64,000 nt of DNA from Butyricicoccus_A sp963601915 (GCA_963601915.1 CAVCGL010000009.1:1-64000), one strand, 5' to 3'. Counted from the first letter of the stretch, positions 26,419-35,710 are shown. Numbers and translations: made by a program. Notes: generated by a model from the sequence alone, not told the origin.

Positions 26419-28801
26419 CAACTGATTCCTCCGTGGCTTCGGTCTTTTTCTTGCGTGTCACGCGCTTCTTTGGCGCTTCCTCGCCGTCCTCCGCAGCCTT
26501 CTTGGTCGTTTTCTTGGTTGTCTTTTTGGTCGCTGTTTTCTTTGTCGTCGTCTTTTTCGTGGTCTTCTTGGCGGTGGTCTTTTTCGCCGTCGTCTTTTTC
26601 TTCGGCGTTTCTTCTGTCTCCGCATTTTCTACGGTCTCGCCAGCTGCCTCTGCTGCCGCCTTTGCCTCCGCTTCCTTTTGCGCCTTGGTCTTGCGCGGCG
26701 TGCGCTTGCTGATGAATTCCTTGTAGCCGCAGCCTTCCTTGTAGCACACAAAATGCGCTTCGCCGGTCTCGCGGTCATAATGGCGGAACAGCGTGGAACC
26801 GCACTGCGGGCACTGCTTCTTCGTAACCTTGTCCCACGTCATAAACGTACACTCCGGATAATTATCACAGCCCAGGAACGGGAATCCGCGCTTGGATTTC
26901 AGCTCGACGATATTGCCGCCGCACTTCGGGCAGTTGACACCGGTCTTAATGGCGATATTTTTGGTGTTCTTGCAGTCCGGGTAACCGGAGCACGCCAGGA
27001 ACTTGCCAAATCTGCCCGACTTGATGACCATGTGCTTGCCGCACTTTTCGCAGATCTCATCCGTCACTTCGTCTTTGATCTTGATGCGCTGGCCTTCCAG
27101 ATCCTTTTCTGCCTGCTGGAGAGCCGCTTCAAAGCCGTCATAGAATCGACGCAGAATCTCTACATAGCTGATCTTGCCGTTTTCGACTTCATCCAGCTCT
27201 TCTTCCATATGAGCGGTAAACGCCAAATCGGAAATCGACTTGAATTTGTCTACCAGCAGCTCAGTAACGCCCTCGCCGAGCGGTGTCGGCTTGAGGCTTC
27301 TGCCTTCCTTCGCCACATAATCGCGTTCCAGAATGGTCGAGATGGTCGGTGCGTAGGTGGACGGTCTGCCGATGCCCTTTTCTTCCATCGCCTTGATGAG
27401 CGATGCTTCGGTGTAGCGTGCTGGCGGCTGCGTGAAATGCTGCGCCGGTGTCAGCTTGCTGCACTGCAGGCTGTCGCCTTCATCAAAATTCGGCAGCGGC
27501 TTGCCGGACGTGCTGTCCGATGCCTTAGCATCGTCTGTGGACTCCTCATACACCGCCGTAAAGCCCGGAAATGCCACTTTGTAGCCGCTTGCGCGGAAAA
27601 TATATCCTTCCGATACAATGTCCGCAGACACCGTATCCATGATGGCATCCGCCATCTGACATGCGACAAAGCGGCTCCAAATCAGCTTGTACAGCTTGTA
27701 CTGCTCCGGTGTCAGATACTCCTGAATCTCATCCGGAACCAGCTGTACATTGGTCGGGCGAATCGCCTCGTGCGCATCCTGTGCATTGCTCTTCGCGCGG
27801 AACACACGCGGCTTTTCCGGATAGTATTCCGCACCATAGCGGCCGAGAATATACTCCTTCGCCGCCGTCTGCGCTTCTTCAGACAGACGCAGGGAGTCAG
27901 TACGCATATACGTGATTAAACCGGTCAGACCCTGCTCGCCAATTTCAATGCCTTCGTACAGCTGCTGGGCAATCGCCATCGTGCGGCGCGGCACAAAGCT
28001 CAGCTTGCGGCTGGCCTCCTGCTGCAGCGTCGAGGTGATAAACGGCGGCGCCGGTCTCTTGCGCTTTTTGCCGCGCTTGACCTTGCCGACGGTAAACGGC
28101 TTGTCCGTCACCGCTTCCATGATATGCATGGTCTGCTCTTCGGTTTTCAGCTCCACTTTTCCGGTTCCGTCGCCGTAGAACGAAGCGGTAAACACGCCGC
28201 CCTCTTGGGTCTTGAGTTCTGCTTCGAGAGACCAATATTCCTCCGGCACAAAGGCACGGATCTCCATCTCTCGATCCACAACCATGCGCGTTGCCACCGA
28301 CTGTACACGTCCGGCAGACAGGCCGCGCTTGACCTTTCGCCACAAAAACGGCGACAGCTCATAGCCCACGATACGATCCAAAATGCGGCGCGCCTGTTGG
28401 GCATCAACCAGATCCATGTCAATATCGCGCGGATGCGCAATGCCTTCCTGTACCGCGTGCTTGGTAATCTCGTTAAATGTGACGCGCTTGCTGAACGAAT
28501 CGTTCAGATGAAACAGTTCCTTCAAGTGCCAGGAAATCGCTTCGCCTTCGCGGTCCGGGTCAGTTGCGAGATAGACAAAATCGCTGTTGTCAATATCTTC
28601 GCGCAGTTCTTCAATCAGTTTTTCTTTGCCTTCAATCGGCATGTACATCGGCTTAAAATCATGCTCGAAGTCCACGCTCATTTTTTTCTTTGGCAGATCC
28701 CGCAGATGTCCCATGGAAGCCTTTACCACATAGTCCGTACCCAGGTACTTTCCGATGGTCTTTGCCTTCGCCGGAGACTCCACGATGACAAGTTTTGACA
28801 T
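26411..28801 (-). CDS. topA: DNA topoisomerase I
   Basis: TopA relaxes negative supercoils by single-strand cleavage. The 796-residue protein begins SKLVIVESPAKAKTIGKYLG (TOPRIM), has DPDREGEAISWHL, the active-site region TYMRTDSLRLS (tyrosine in YMRTDS), and three or so four-cysteine zinc ribbons (CEKCGKHMV...CSGYPDCKN, CPKCGGN...CDNYPECTF, CPQCGSTL). The last ~70 residues are a low-complexity KTTKK/AKKTT tail ending in an acidic stretch, probably a DNA-binding extension. ATG at 28801 is chosen over 28810 because AGGAGG is too close to the latter. Confidence 0.97.
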   Translation of the reverse strand: MSKLVIVESPAKAKTIGKYLGTDYVVKASMGHLRDLPKKKMSVDFEHDFKPMYMPIEGKEKLIEELREDIDNSDFVYLATDPDREGEAISWHLKELFHLNDSFSKRVTFNEITKHAVQEGIAHPRDIDMDLVDAQQARRILDRIVGYELSPFLWRKVKRGLSAGRVQSVATRMVVDREMEIRAFVPEEYWSLEAELKTQEGGVFTASFYGDGTGKVELKTEEQTMHIMEAVTDKPFTVGKVKRGKKRKRPAPPFITSTLQQEASRKLSFVPRRTMAIAQQLYEGIEIGEQGLTGLITYMRTDSLRLSEEAQTAAKEYILGRYGAEYYPEKPRVFRAKSNAQDAHEAIRPTNVQLVPDEIQEYLTPEQYKLYKLIWSRFVACQMADAIMDTVSADIVSEGYIFRASGYKVAFPGFTAVYEESTDDAKASDSTSGKPLPNFDEGDSLQCSKLTPAQHFTQPPARYTEASLIKAMEEKGIGRPSTYAPTISTILERDYVAKEGRSLKPTPLGEGVTELLVDKFKSISDLAFTAHMEEELDEVENGKISYVEILRRFYDGFEAALQQAEKDLEGQRIKIKDEVTDEICEKCGKHMVIKSGRFGKFLACSGYPDCKNTKNIAIKTGVNCPKCGGNIVELKSKRGFPFLGCDNYPECTFMTWDKVTKKQCPQCGSTLFRHYDRETGEAHFVCYKEGCGYKEFISKRTPRKTKAQKEAEAKAAAEAAGETVENAETEETPKKKTTAKKTTAKKTTKKTTTKKTATKKTTKKTTKKAAEDGEEAPKKRVTRKKKTEATEESVDA

Positions 28802-28878
28802 ATCTGTCATTCCTCCTGTGCCGCTGCCGCTGTCGGCAGACGGTTTCTTATCTCTATTCGATCAATGGTGATTGCTTT

Positions 28879-30030
28879 CTATTCTTTTACATCGGCTGCC
28901 GCCTTGTATCCGCTCTCCGTCGCGGCGACATATTGCCCGACCTCCAGCATGGTCAGCGCTGTCAGCACACTGGCAGCGGGCAGGCCGGTTTTCTCTACGA
29001 TGGCATCGACGGTTTCCAGCCCGTCATACACCGCGCGCCAGACGATACATTCCTCTTCGGAACCTTCCAGCTTCCGCATGACGATTTCTCTGCGGCTGTC
29101 CGGCTTCGGAATCGGCTGTTGCGCGTGCTCGACCAGCTCCAGCTCTCGCTGTGTATGCGCATCGGTCAGCTGATACTGTGACAAAATATCCGCCGGTTCC
29201 TGTACCAGCTCCGCCGCGCCCTGCCGAATGCGTGCATTGCATCCCGCACTGGATGGACGGTTAATATCTCCCGGAACAGCGAACACATCGCGTCCCTGTT
29301 CCAGCGCCAAATCTGCCGAAATCAATGCGCCGGATTTTTTCGGTGCCTCTACAATCAGTGTTCCCTGCCCCAAGCCGGTTATGATGCGGTTTCGCACCGG
29401 AAAATTCTTGCCGAACGGCTCGGTGCCGGGCGGATATTCACTGATAACCGCACCGTGACGAACAATATCCTCCATCAGCTGTTTGTGCTGCCATGGGTAG
29501 CATACATCGACGCCGCAGCCGAGAACGGCAACCGTCTCTCCGCCCGCTTCAATCGCTGCCCGATTGGCGGTTCCGTCAATGCCCAACGCCATGCCGGAAA
29601 CGATAATCACGCCGCGCTGGGCAAGATTTCCCGCAAAATGCCACGCCGCTTGCTTGCCATATTGGGTACAGTTCCGCGTGCCAACAATGGAAATAGACAG
29701 TCGATCCGTGAAATCCGGCAAGGTGCCGCGCACATACAGCACGAGCGGCGGATCCGAAATGTTCCGCAGCAGCTCGGGATATGCTTCGTCGAACAGGGTG
29801 AGAATTTGAATCCCCTGCTTCAGGCAGTCCGCTTGGATGTGCTCGGCAACCGTCAAGTCTTTCTCCATCAGCGCATCCAGCCTATTTTTATTGAGCCGCG
29901 GGATGTCCACAAATGCCTGACGATCTGCCTGCCAAATTGCCTCCGGCGAGCCAAATCGTTCGAGCAACCGCTTTCCAAATCGTGCACCGCACCGCGTTGC
30001 CAGCCACAGCCAATAGGTAATGTTCGTCAT
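28879..30030 (-). CDS. dprA: DNA processing protein DprA
   Basis: DprA/Smf binds single-stranded DNA and loads RecA during natural transformation. The 383-residue protein has an N-terminal helix-hairpin-helix-like region, the Rossmann domain (SIVGTRNCTQYGKQAAW, SGMALGIDGTANRAA, VAVLGCGVDVCYP, PVRNRIITGLGQGTLIVEA, FAVPGDINRPSSAGCN), and a C-terminal winged-helix region. It sits between a SpoU methyltransferase and topA, its usual partner. Presence alone does not show competence. Confidence 0.95.
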   Translation of the reverse strand: MTNITYWLWLATRCGARFGKRLLERFGSPEAIWQADRQAFVDIPRLNKNRLDALMEKDLTVAEHIQADCLKQGIQILTLFDEAYPELLRNISDPPLVLYVRGTLPDFTDRLSISIVGTRNCTQYGKQAAWHFAGNLAQRGVIIVSGMALGIDGTANRAAIEAGGETVAVLGCGVDVCYPWQHKQLMEDIVRHGAVISEYPPGTEPFGKNFPVRNRIITGLGQGTLIVEAPKKSGALISADLALEQGRDVFAVPGDINRPSSAGCNARIRQGAAELVQEPADILSQYQLTDAHTQRELELVEHAQQPIPKPDSRREIVMRKLEGSEEECIVWRAVYDGLETVDAIVEKTGLPAASVLTALTMLEVGQYVAATESGYKAAADVKE

Positions 30031-30036
30031 TGGCGA

Positions 30037-30819
30037 TCAGCCCTTTCTGCTCATCTCATACATGATAATGGAGGCAGCAACCGACGCATTGAGCGACTCC
30101 GCGCGGCCATCCATCGGAATAATGATTTGCTGGGTGCACAGAGCAGCAGCTTTTTTGGTGATGCCGCGTCCCTCATTGCCGATCATCACGGCGGCGCGCG
30201 TCAAATCAACGCGCGTCAGCGGCACGCTGCTCTCGCTGAGTGCCGCAGCGTACAGCGGCAGATTTTGTTTGTTCAAAAACGCTACGGTCTGCTCCAATCC
30301 TGCCGCGGCAATCGGCAGGCGAAATGCCGCGCCCATTGTCGCGCGAACCACCTTCGGGGAGGTCGGATCGACACAGCCCTCGCACAGGATGATGCCGTCC
30401 AAAGCGAAGGCATCCGCCGTGCGAATAATCGTTCCCAAATTGCCGGGGTCCTGTAACCCTTCCAGCACCATCAGCCGCTTCGCACCGTGCAGAACATCCA
30501 GCTCTGCAACCGGCCGCTCGCAGGAAAATACGACGCCCTGCGGCGTTTTGACGTTGGACACCTTGCTCAGCAGGCTTGCCGGACAGGTATACAGCTTTGC
30601 GCTCTGTCCTTCTGCCTGACGCAGCAGCTCCGTGTCCAGCTCCGCCTCATCTGCGACCAAAATATCATGAATCTCGATGCCGCTCGACAACGCTTCGCCC
30701 AGCATCTTTTCGCCCTCGCAGACCATTTCCTGCATATCTCTGCGGAATTTTCGGTCGCCGGACAGGCGAATCAGCCGTTTGACCAGCGAATTTTCCCGGC
30801 TCTCTATACGTACACTCAT
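30037..30819 (-). CDS. SpoU/TrmH-family RNA 2'-O-methyltransferase
   Basis: This 260-residue enzyme has an N-terminal L7Ae-like substrate-binding part (SLVKRLIRLSGDRKFRRDMQ...VCEGEKML) and the knotted SPOUT domain with three motifs: LEGLQDPGNLGTIIRTADA, IGNEGRGI and IPMDGRAESLNASVAASI. It most resembles YsgA-type rRNA methyltransferases, but the target nucleotide cannot be assigned. It is distinct from the RlmB-like paralogue at 43997. Two very strong hairpins lie in its leader. Confidence 0.9.
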   Translation of the reverse strand: MSVRIESRENSLVKRLIRLSGDRKFRRDMQEMVCEGEKMLGEALSSGIEIHDILVADEAELDTELLRQAEGQSAKLYTCPASLLSKVSNVKTPQGVVFSCERPVAELDVLHGAKRLMVLEGLQDPGNLGTIIRTADAFALDGIILCEGCVDPTSPKVVRATMGAAFRLPIAAAGLEQTVAFLNKQNLPLYAAALSESSVPLTRVDLTRAAVMIGNEGRGITKKAAALCTQQIIIPMDGRAESLNASVAASIIMYEMSRKG

Positions 30820-30849
30820 GCTTGCAACTCCGTTCTTTTTCTACCGGTC

Positions 30850-30910
30850 TTTCTGTCCTGCGAATGTCTCTCGCAGGATAGAAACACCGCACATCGGCGC
30901 ACCGATGTGC
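30850..30910. repeat. Two strong hairpins in tandem ahead of the SpoU gene
   Basis: The first inverted repeat pairs 30889-30897 with 30902-30910 (GCACATCGG/CCGATGTGC, 4-base loop). The second pairs 30850-30863 with 30871-30884 (14 bp with one G-T pair). They lie between the lysS terminator and the methyltransferase start, with no T run behind them, so they look like processing or stability elements rather than terminators. Confidence 0.65.
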
Positions 30911-30923
30911 CTGTTTATGATAG

Positions 30924-30965
30924 AAAAGCCTGAGCAGCAGACTGGCAGCTCCTCAGGCTTTTTGT
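30924..30965 (-). terminator. lysS terminator
   Basis: An 11-bp stem AAAAGCCTGAG/CTCAGGCTTTT (30924-30934 with 30952-30962) with T-rich flanks lies right after the lysS stop. It could work on either strand, but only minus-strand genes are present. Confidence 0.8.
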
Positions 30966-30971
30966 ATTCCA

Positions 30972-32486
30972 TTAGTCCAGCGGCTTCATGGTCGGGAACA
31001 GCAGAACGTCACGGATAGCCGCGCTGTCGGTCAGCAGCATAACCAGACGGTCAATGCCCATGCCCATGCCACCCGTTGGCGGCATACCGTATTCCAGTGC
31101 ATTCAGGAAGTCCTCATCCATCATGTTCGCCTCGTCGTCGCCTGCATTGCGCAGCGCTACCTGACGCTCGAAACGGCCTCTCTGGTCAACCGGATCATTC
31201 AGCTCGGAGAATGCATTGCACAGCTCGCGGCCATAGACAAAGCACTCAAAGCGCTCGGTCAGACGCGGGTCAGACGGCTTGCGCTTTGCCAGCGGAGAAA
31301 TTTCTACCGGATAATCCGTGATAAAGGTCGGCTGAATCAGGTTTTCCTCTACGGTTGCATCGTAAACCATCGCGAGCAGATCGCCCCAGCTCTCCTTGTT
31401 CTTATCGATTTCATAGCCAGCCTTCTTGCAAGCCTCCAGAGCCTGCTCGCCGTCCATTGCCATGAAGTCCATGCCGGAGTACTGCTTGACAGCCTCTGCC
31501 ATGGTCATGCGCTTCCAGCCCTTGGAGAAGTCCAGCTCGGTGCCCTGATACATGACCTTGGTCGTGCCCAGAACCTTCTCGCAGCAATGGATGACCATGT
31601 TCTCGGTCAGATCCATCATGCCGTGATAATCCGTGTATGCCTGATAAATCTCAATGGTGGTAAACTCCGGATTGTGTCTGGTGTCCATGCCTTCGTTGCG
31701 GAAGATACGGCCGATCTCATAGACGCGCTCCATGCCGCCGACAATCAGGCGCTTCAGGTGCAGCTCGGTCGCAATACGCATGTACATGTCGATGTCCAGC
31801 GCGTTGTGGTGCGTGATAAACGGACGCGCAGCAGCACCGCCCGGAATGGTATTCAGGCACGGCGTCTCTACTTCCATAAAGCCCTGGCTGTCACAGAAGT
31901 TGCGGACTTCGCGGACGATCTTCGAGCGGTTCTCGAAGGTGCGGCGCACTTCCGGATTGACAATCAAGTCAACATAGCGGCGGCGATAGCGAATATCAGT
32001 ATCCTTCAGGCCGTGCCACTTCTCCGGCAGCGGACGCAGAGACTTTGCCAACAGCTGGAGCTTGTCTACGCGGACAGAAATCTCGCCCTTCTGGGTGCGG
32101 AATACCTCACCCTCGATGCCAATGATGTCGCCAATGTCATACTTCTTAAACTGCTTGTACTCCTCGGTGCCCAGCAAGTCGCGCTTGACGCACAGCTGGA
32201 TGCGGCCATAGCGGTCGGTGATGTCCGAGAAGGTCAGCTTGCCCATGATACGCTTGCTCATCATACGGCCTGCCAGACGGACGATCTTGCCCTCCATCTC
32301 CTCGAAATTCTCGGTGATGTCTGTGGTATAGTTGGTGCGGTCAAACCGAACTTCCGTAAACGGATCCCTGCCTTCTTCCTGCATTGCCTGCAACTTAGCA
32401 GTGCGGATCTCGTACTCTTCGGATTCCGAGCGAACCGGCTTTGCGTTCTTCTGCTTGCTCTGTTCAGCAGCTGCGTTCTGATCCAT
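30972..32486 (-). CDS. lysS: Lysyl-tRNA synthetase (class II)
   Basis: This enzyme charges tRNA-Lys. The 504-residue class II protein has an N-terminal OB-fold anticodon domain (VRLAGRMMSKRIMGKLTFSDI), then motif 2 (FRNEGMDTRHNPEFTTIEIYQAY), and motif 3 near the end (PTGGMGMGIDRLVMLLT). A class I LysRS is not seen. It follows greA by about 80 bases past a terminator, so read-through or an internal promoter is likely. No T-box was seen. Confidence 0.97.
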   Translation of the reverse strand: MDQNAAAEQSKQKNAKPVRSESEEYEIRTAKLQAMQEEGRDPFTEVRFDRTNYTTDITENFEEMEGKIVRLAGRMMSKRIMGKLTFSDITDRYGRIQLCVKRDLLGTEEYKQFKKYDIGDIIGIEGEVFRTQKGEISVRVDKLQLLAKSLRPLPEKWHGLKDTDIRYRRRYVDLIVNPEVRRTFENRSKIVREVRNFCDSQGFMEVETPCLNTIPGGAAARPFITHHNALDIDMYMRIATELHLKRLIVGGMERVYEIGRIFRNEGMDTRHNPEFTTIEIYQAYTDYHGMMDLTENMVIHCCEKVLGTTKVMYQGTELDFSKGWKRMTMAEAVKQYSGMDFMAMDGEQALEACKKAGYEIDKNKESWGDLLAMVYDATVEENLIQPTFITDYPVEISPLAKRKPSDPRLTERFECFVYGRELCNAFSELNDPVDQRGRFERQVALRNAGDDEANMMDEDFLNALEYGMPPTGGMGMGIDRLVMLLTDSAAIRDVLLFPTMKPLD

Positions 32487-32507
32487 GTTTTTCCTCCTAA
32501 TTATAAT

Positions 32508-32548
32508 GCAAAAGGACTGTCCGCCATCCGTTCCGGCGTGGCAGACAG
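32508..32548 (-). terminator. greA terminator
   Basis: A stem CTGTC-GCCA/TGGC-GACAG (32517-32526 with 32539-32548) is followed on the minus strand by CCTTTTG. It lies 19 bases behind the greA stop and ahead of lysS; the short T run suggests leaky termination. Confidence 0.6.
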
Positions 32549-32566
32549 CCTGTTGTTGGTTCTTGT

Positions 32567-33043
32567 TTACTTCTGGATGTCGGTGATGCGGAACTTGACA
32601 ACACTGTCGTTCGGTGCTTCTACTTCTACCACTTCGCCGATCTTGTGACCCAGAACAGCCTTGCCTACCGGAGATTCATCGGAAATGAGACCTGCCATCG
32701 GGTCTGCTTCCTGCGAACCCACGATGCGGTACTGCTCTTCATCGCCGAATTCCAGATCCTCGATCTTGAATGTGCATCCCGGAGATACCTCGTCTGCTGC
32801 GTACTCATCTGCTGCGATGATAACAGCCTTGGAAATCATGGTCTCCAGCTCCAGAATACGGGAGTTTACCTTGCCCTGCTCATCCTTTGCTGCATGATAC
32901 TCTGCGTTCTCGGAAAGGTCGCCGAAAGAAAGGGCTTCCTTGATCTGCGCGGTGATCTCACGCATACGGACGGTGCTGAGGTACTCGTGCTCTTCCTTCA
33001 GCTTATCCAGGCTTTCCTGTGTCATTTTATACTCTTGTTTCAT
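32567..33043 (-). CDS. greA: Transcription elongation factor GreA
   Basis: GreA rescues backtracked RNA polymerase by stimulating transcript cleavage through the secondary channel. The 158-residue protein has the N-terminal coiled coil (KLKEEHEYLSTVRMREI ... FGDLSENAEYHAAKDEQ, with the acidic tip DLSENAEY) and the C-terminal FKBP-like domain (SPVGKAVLGHKIGEVVEVEAP). It has a consensus promoter and a leader of about 70 bases. Confidence 0.97.
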   Translation of the reverse strand: MKQEYKMTQESLDKLKEEHEYLSTVRMREITAQIKEALSFGDLSENAEYHAAKDEQGKVNSRILELETMISKAVIIAADEYAADEVSPGCTFKIEDLEFGDEEQYRIVGSQEADPMAGLISDESPVGKAVLGHKIGEVVEVEAPNDSVVKFRITDIQK

Positions 33044-33113
33044 GGAATATTTCCCCTCGATCTATTACAGATTTTTCATCAGATGTCGTTTATGCAAACG
33101 TGCCTTGTTATTC

Positions 33114-33142
33114 ATTATATAAATCCCATCGGATGATGTCAA
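33114..33142 (-). promoter_or_regulatory. Consensus promoter of greA
   Basis: TTGACA (33137-33142) and TATAAT (33114-33119) with a 17-base spacer on the minus strand form a perfect sigma-A promoter. Confidence 0.9.
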
Positions 33143-33182
33143 GCACGTGTTTTGCGGGAACGGTCAATTTTTTTGCCGTTTT

Positions 33183-34379
33183 TTACTTTTCCAGCGCCGA
33201 AATTGCCGCTTGCAGCTGGTCATCCTCGCTGTCTGACAGCACATAGAAATGTTCTTTCTTCTCGTCGCTCAGATCCACCTGCTCATCCGGCGTCACGCCC
33301 TTGCCAATCAGGCTGATGCCCTTTGGCGTGTAATAACAGTGCGTCGAGATGTTGAGGCAGCCGCCGTTAGACAACTCAAAGCCCTGCTGAGAGTAGCCCT
33401 TGCCGACGGTCTTTTCTCCGACAATCGTCGCCTTGCCGTACTCCTGCAATGCAGCCGCGAAAAATTCCGCTGCACTATAGGAATCTGCATTGACGAGCAC
33501 CGCCATCGGCAAATCTACTTCGCTCGCATCCGAGGTATACTCCTCTGTTTTTCCCGCTTTATCCTTGAGCGAGATAATCTTGCCTTCCGGCAGCAGGGTA
33601 TCCAGACAATTGACCAGTGCCGTCAGCTGTCCGCCCGGATTGTTTCGCAGGTCAAACAGCAGACTGGTTGCGCCCTGCTTCTGCATCTCTTTGACAGCGG
33701 CATTAAACTGTTCATCTGTATTGTCTGCAAACTTCTCAATGCGAATGTAGCCTACGTGATTGTCCAGCATCCGCGAGGTCACATGAATCTGCTCGTATTC
33801 CGCGCGCGTCACGGACAGCGTGACATCCTGATCCGTCGCATACTGATGCAGTCCCAACTCGACAACGCCGCCCGCTTTGCCGCGCACCGCAGCCACCGCC
33901 TTTTCATAGCTGCCGAAATCGTCAATGCTCTTGCCATTGATGCTGGTGATTTTATCATAGTAGCCGATGCCCGCTTTTTGCGCTGGAGAATCCGCCGCCA
34001 CGGTATTGACATATAAATAATGTGTACCGTCATCATTTTCTAAATAGCTGACCGTCACACCGATGCCAACCGTGGAATCCGCAGAGGATTCCTGATAGCT
34101 TTGATAGTACTCCGGCGTCATATAACTCGTCCAGCGGTCGCCAAGTCCCTGTGCGTATCCCGTCAACGCGCCGTTAATCAGATCGTCCGTTGTATAGTCC
34201 TCGCCGACAAAGTAATGCTGGCTGATGCTGTCCGCCTGCTGCAGGACATCGTAAATCTCTCCGGCCCGTCCGCTCGGATGAACGACGTGATACACAACCG
34301 TGCCGGTGAGCAGTCCGCCTGCAATCGTAGCTACAGCACCGGCAGCAACCGCCCGCCGCAGCGATACCATGCGTTTCAA
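33183..34379 (-). CDS. S41 carboxyl-terminal processing protease (CtpA-type)
   Basis: CTPs are exported serine proteases with a PDZ domain. The 398-residue protein has an N-terminal hydrophobic signal or anchor (about 8-32), an N-terminal helical domain (DRWTSYMTPEYYQSY), a PDZ domain (about 105-195, VAADSPAQKAGIGYYDKITSING), and the protease domain with LLFDLRNNPGG and the Ser302-Lys327 dyad (NADSYSAAEFF, GEKTVGKG). Targets are unknown; relatives act on envelope or sporulation proteins. Confidence 0.93.
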   Translation of the reverse strand: MKRMVSLRRAVAAGAVATIAGGLLTGTVVYHVVHPSGRAGEIYDVLQQADSISQHYFVGEDYTTDDLINGALTGYAQGLGDRWTSYMTPEYYQSYQESSADSTVGIGVTVSYLENDDGTHYLYVNTVAADSPAQKAGIGYYDKITSINGKSIDDFGSYEKAVAAVRGKAGGVVELGLHQYATDQDVTLSVTRAEYEQIHVTSRMLDNHVGYIRIEKFADNTDEQFNAAVKEMQKQGATSLLFDLRNNPGGQLTALVNCLDTLLPEGKIISLKDKAGKTEEYTSDASEVDLPMAVLVNADSYSAAEFFAAALQEYGKATIVGEKTVGKGYSQQGFELSNGGCLNISTHCYYTPKGISLIGKGVTPDEQVDLSDEKKEHFYVLSDSEDDQLQAAISALEK

Positions 34380-34423
34380 TGCGCTCTCGCTCCCTTTCTT
34401 ATCAAATAGTATCTGTTCTCTAT

Positions 34424-34453
34424 AAAAAGAATACCGCAGGACAAAGCCTGCGG
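34424..34453 (-). terminator. Terminator behind the CdaR-like/31-residue peptide unit
   Basis: A 7-bp GC stem CCGCAGG/CCTGCGG (34434-34440 with 34447-34453) is followed on the minus strand by ATTCTTTTTAT. It ends the unit that starts with the CdaR-like regulator. Confidence 0.8.
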
Positions 34454-34500
34454 CAACTATTTTTTGTTGAGTTCACAAAAATATCAAATTTTACCTGTCC

Positions 34501-34596
34501 TCAGAACAGGACAGAAACCGAACTGAGCAGCATCAGCACTGCCAAAATCAGTGCGACAACCGCCATAATGCGTTTTGCAGTCGTTGGTTTAATCAA
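34501..34596 (-). CDS. 31-residue hydrophobic peptide
   Basis: A TTG codon at 34596 with GAGGTG six bases upstream opens a frame of 31 residues starting MIKPTTAKRIMAVVALILAV and ending SSVSVLF. A short basic N-terminus precedes a single membrane helix. It lies 22 bases behind the CdaR-like gene and ahead of a terminator, so it is probably co-transcribed with it. No family is recognised; it could be a small membrane regulator or a toxin-like peptide. Real coding status is supported only by the binding site and composition. Confidence 0.5.
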   Translation of the reverse strand: MIKPTTAKRIMAVVALILAVLMLLSSVSVLF

Positions 34597-34618
34597 AAAT
34601 TTCACCTCGATAGTTGTA

Positions 34619-35710
34619 TTACATGCGTCCGCTCTCACGGGAAGCTAAGTACTTGCGTACCATCAGAGCAACCTTAAATACAATGGCATGATCGAACTCG
34701 CGCAGATCCAGACCCGTCAGCTTCTTGATCTTTTCCAGACGGTAAACCAGCGTGTTTCTGTGTACAAACAGCTTACGAGAGGTCTCAGACACGTTCAGAT
34801 TGTTCTCAAAGAACTTCTGAATGGTAAACAGGGTCTCCTGATCCAGTGCGTCAATCGAGCCCTTCTTAAAGATCTCGTTCAGGAACATCTCGCACAGCGT
34901 CGTCGGCAGCTGATAAATCAGACGTGCCAGACCCAGCGTGTCATAGTTGACGATGTTCTGCTCGTTGTCAAATACCACACCGACTTCCAGTGCAGTCTGT
35001 GCTTCCTTAAAGGATTTTGCTACGTCCTTGAGCTGGCTGCAAATTGTGCCGATACCAATCAGGCACTTGATCTGCAATTCGTTCTCCAAGGTCTCTTCGA
35101 TGCCCTTGGCGATCTTCATCAGCTCCTTGTCATCGGTAGTCGGCTTGACTTCCTTGACGAGAACGATGTCATTTTCATTGATGTGCAGGGCAAAATCGCG
35201 CTGCTTATCCGGGAACAGGCCCCGAATGACGTCGAGAGCAGCGACGTCCGCATGCTCTTCCTGACGAACCAGGAATACCGCGCGGGTGGTGTCTCCCTCA
35301 AAGTGCAGCTCACGGGACTTGATGTAAATATCGCCTGGGAGAATGTTGTCCAGAATAACGTTCTTGATAAAGGTTGCCTTGTCGTGCTTTTCATCGTACA
35401 GCGTCTTGATGTTGCTGACAGCAATAGCTGCCATTGAGCAGATGCTGCGCGCATTTTCATCTTCGCCGTGTACAAACACTGCGTACTCAAAACGAGTCGA
35501 GCGATCTGCAACCGGACGATACGTATAGCCGCCAAAACGAATCATATCGCCGACGTAGGACAGCTCAGCCGCTGCGTCTTCGCGCATCTCACCGATCCGC
35601 TTGAGGTCGGTACAGGCCACAACTGCGCCGCTGGCATTGATAATGCCGATTGTGCGGTCAACCGCATCTTTCATCTGTAAAATTATAGACTGAAACATTC
35701 TTGATGCCAT
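34619..35710 (-). CDS. CdaR/PucR-family transcriptional regulator
   Basis: This 363-residue regulator has an N-terminal sensory part resembling the sugar-diacid recognition domain (MFQSIILQMKDAVDRTIGIINASGAVV), a central GGDEF-like CdaR domain (KCLIGIGTICSQLKDVAKSFKEAQTAL), and a C-terminal PucR helix-turn-helix (FFENNLNVSETSRKLFVHRNTLVYRLEKIKKLTGLDL). ATG at 35710 is used; a GTG at 35713 is adjacent. The target genes are not evident. A leader of about 145 bases precedes it. Confidence 0.88.
   Translation of the reverse strand: MASRMFQSIILQMKDAVDRTIGIINASGAVVACTDLKRIGEMREDAAAELSYVGDMIRFGGYTYRPVADRSTRFEYAVFVHGEDENARSICSMAAIAVSNIKTLYDEKHDKATFIKNVILDNILPGDIYIKSRELHFEGDTTRAVFLVRQEEHADVAALDVIRGLFPDKQRDFALHINENDIVLVKEVKPTTDDKELMKIAKGIEETLENELQIKCLIGIGTICSQLKDVAKSFKEAQTALEVGVVFDNEQNIVNYDTLGLARLIYQLPTTLCEMFLNEIFKKGSIDALDQETLFTIQKFFENNLNVSETSRKLFVHRNTLVYRLEKIKKLTGLDLREFDHAIVFKVALMVRKYLASRESGRM

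Noticed and set aside
26430..26610. Repetitive DNA at the 3' end of topA resembling a minisatellite
   Set aside because: The repeats are the codons of the in-frame Lys/Thr tail; period and sequence vary and the frame is kept.
32487..32566. T-box upstream of lysS (and of leuS)
   Set aside because: The gaps are too short and no TGGNACCGCG-like T-box sequence or specifier stem is present.
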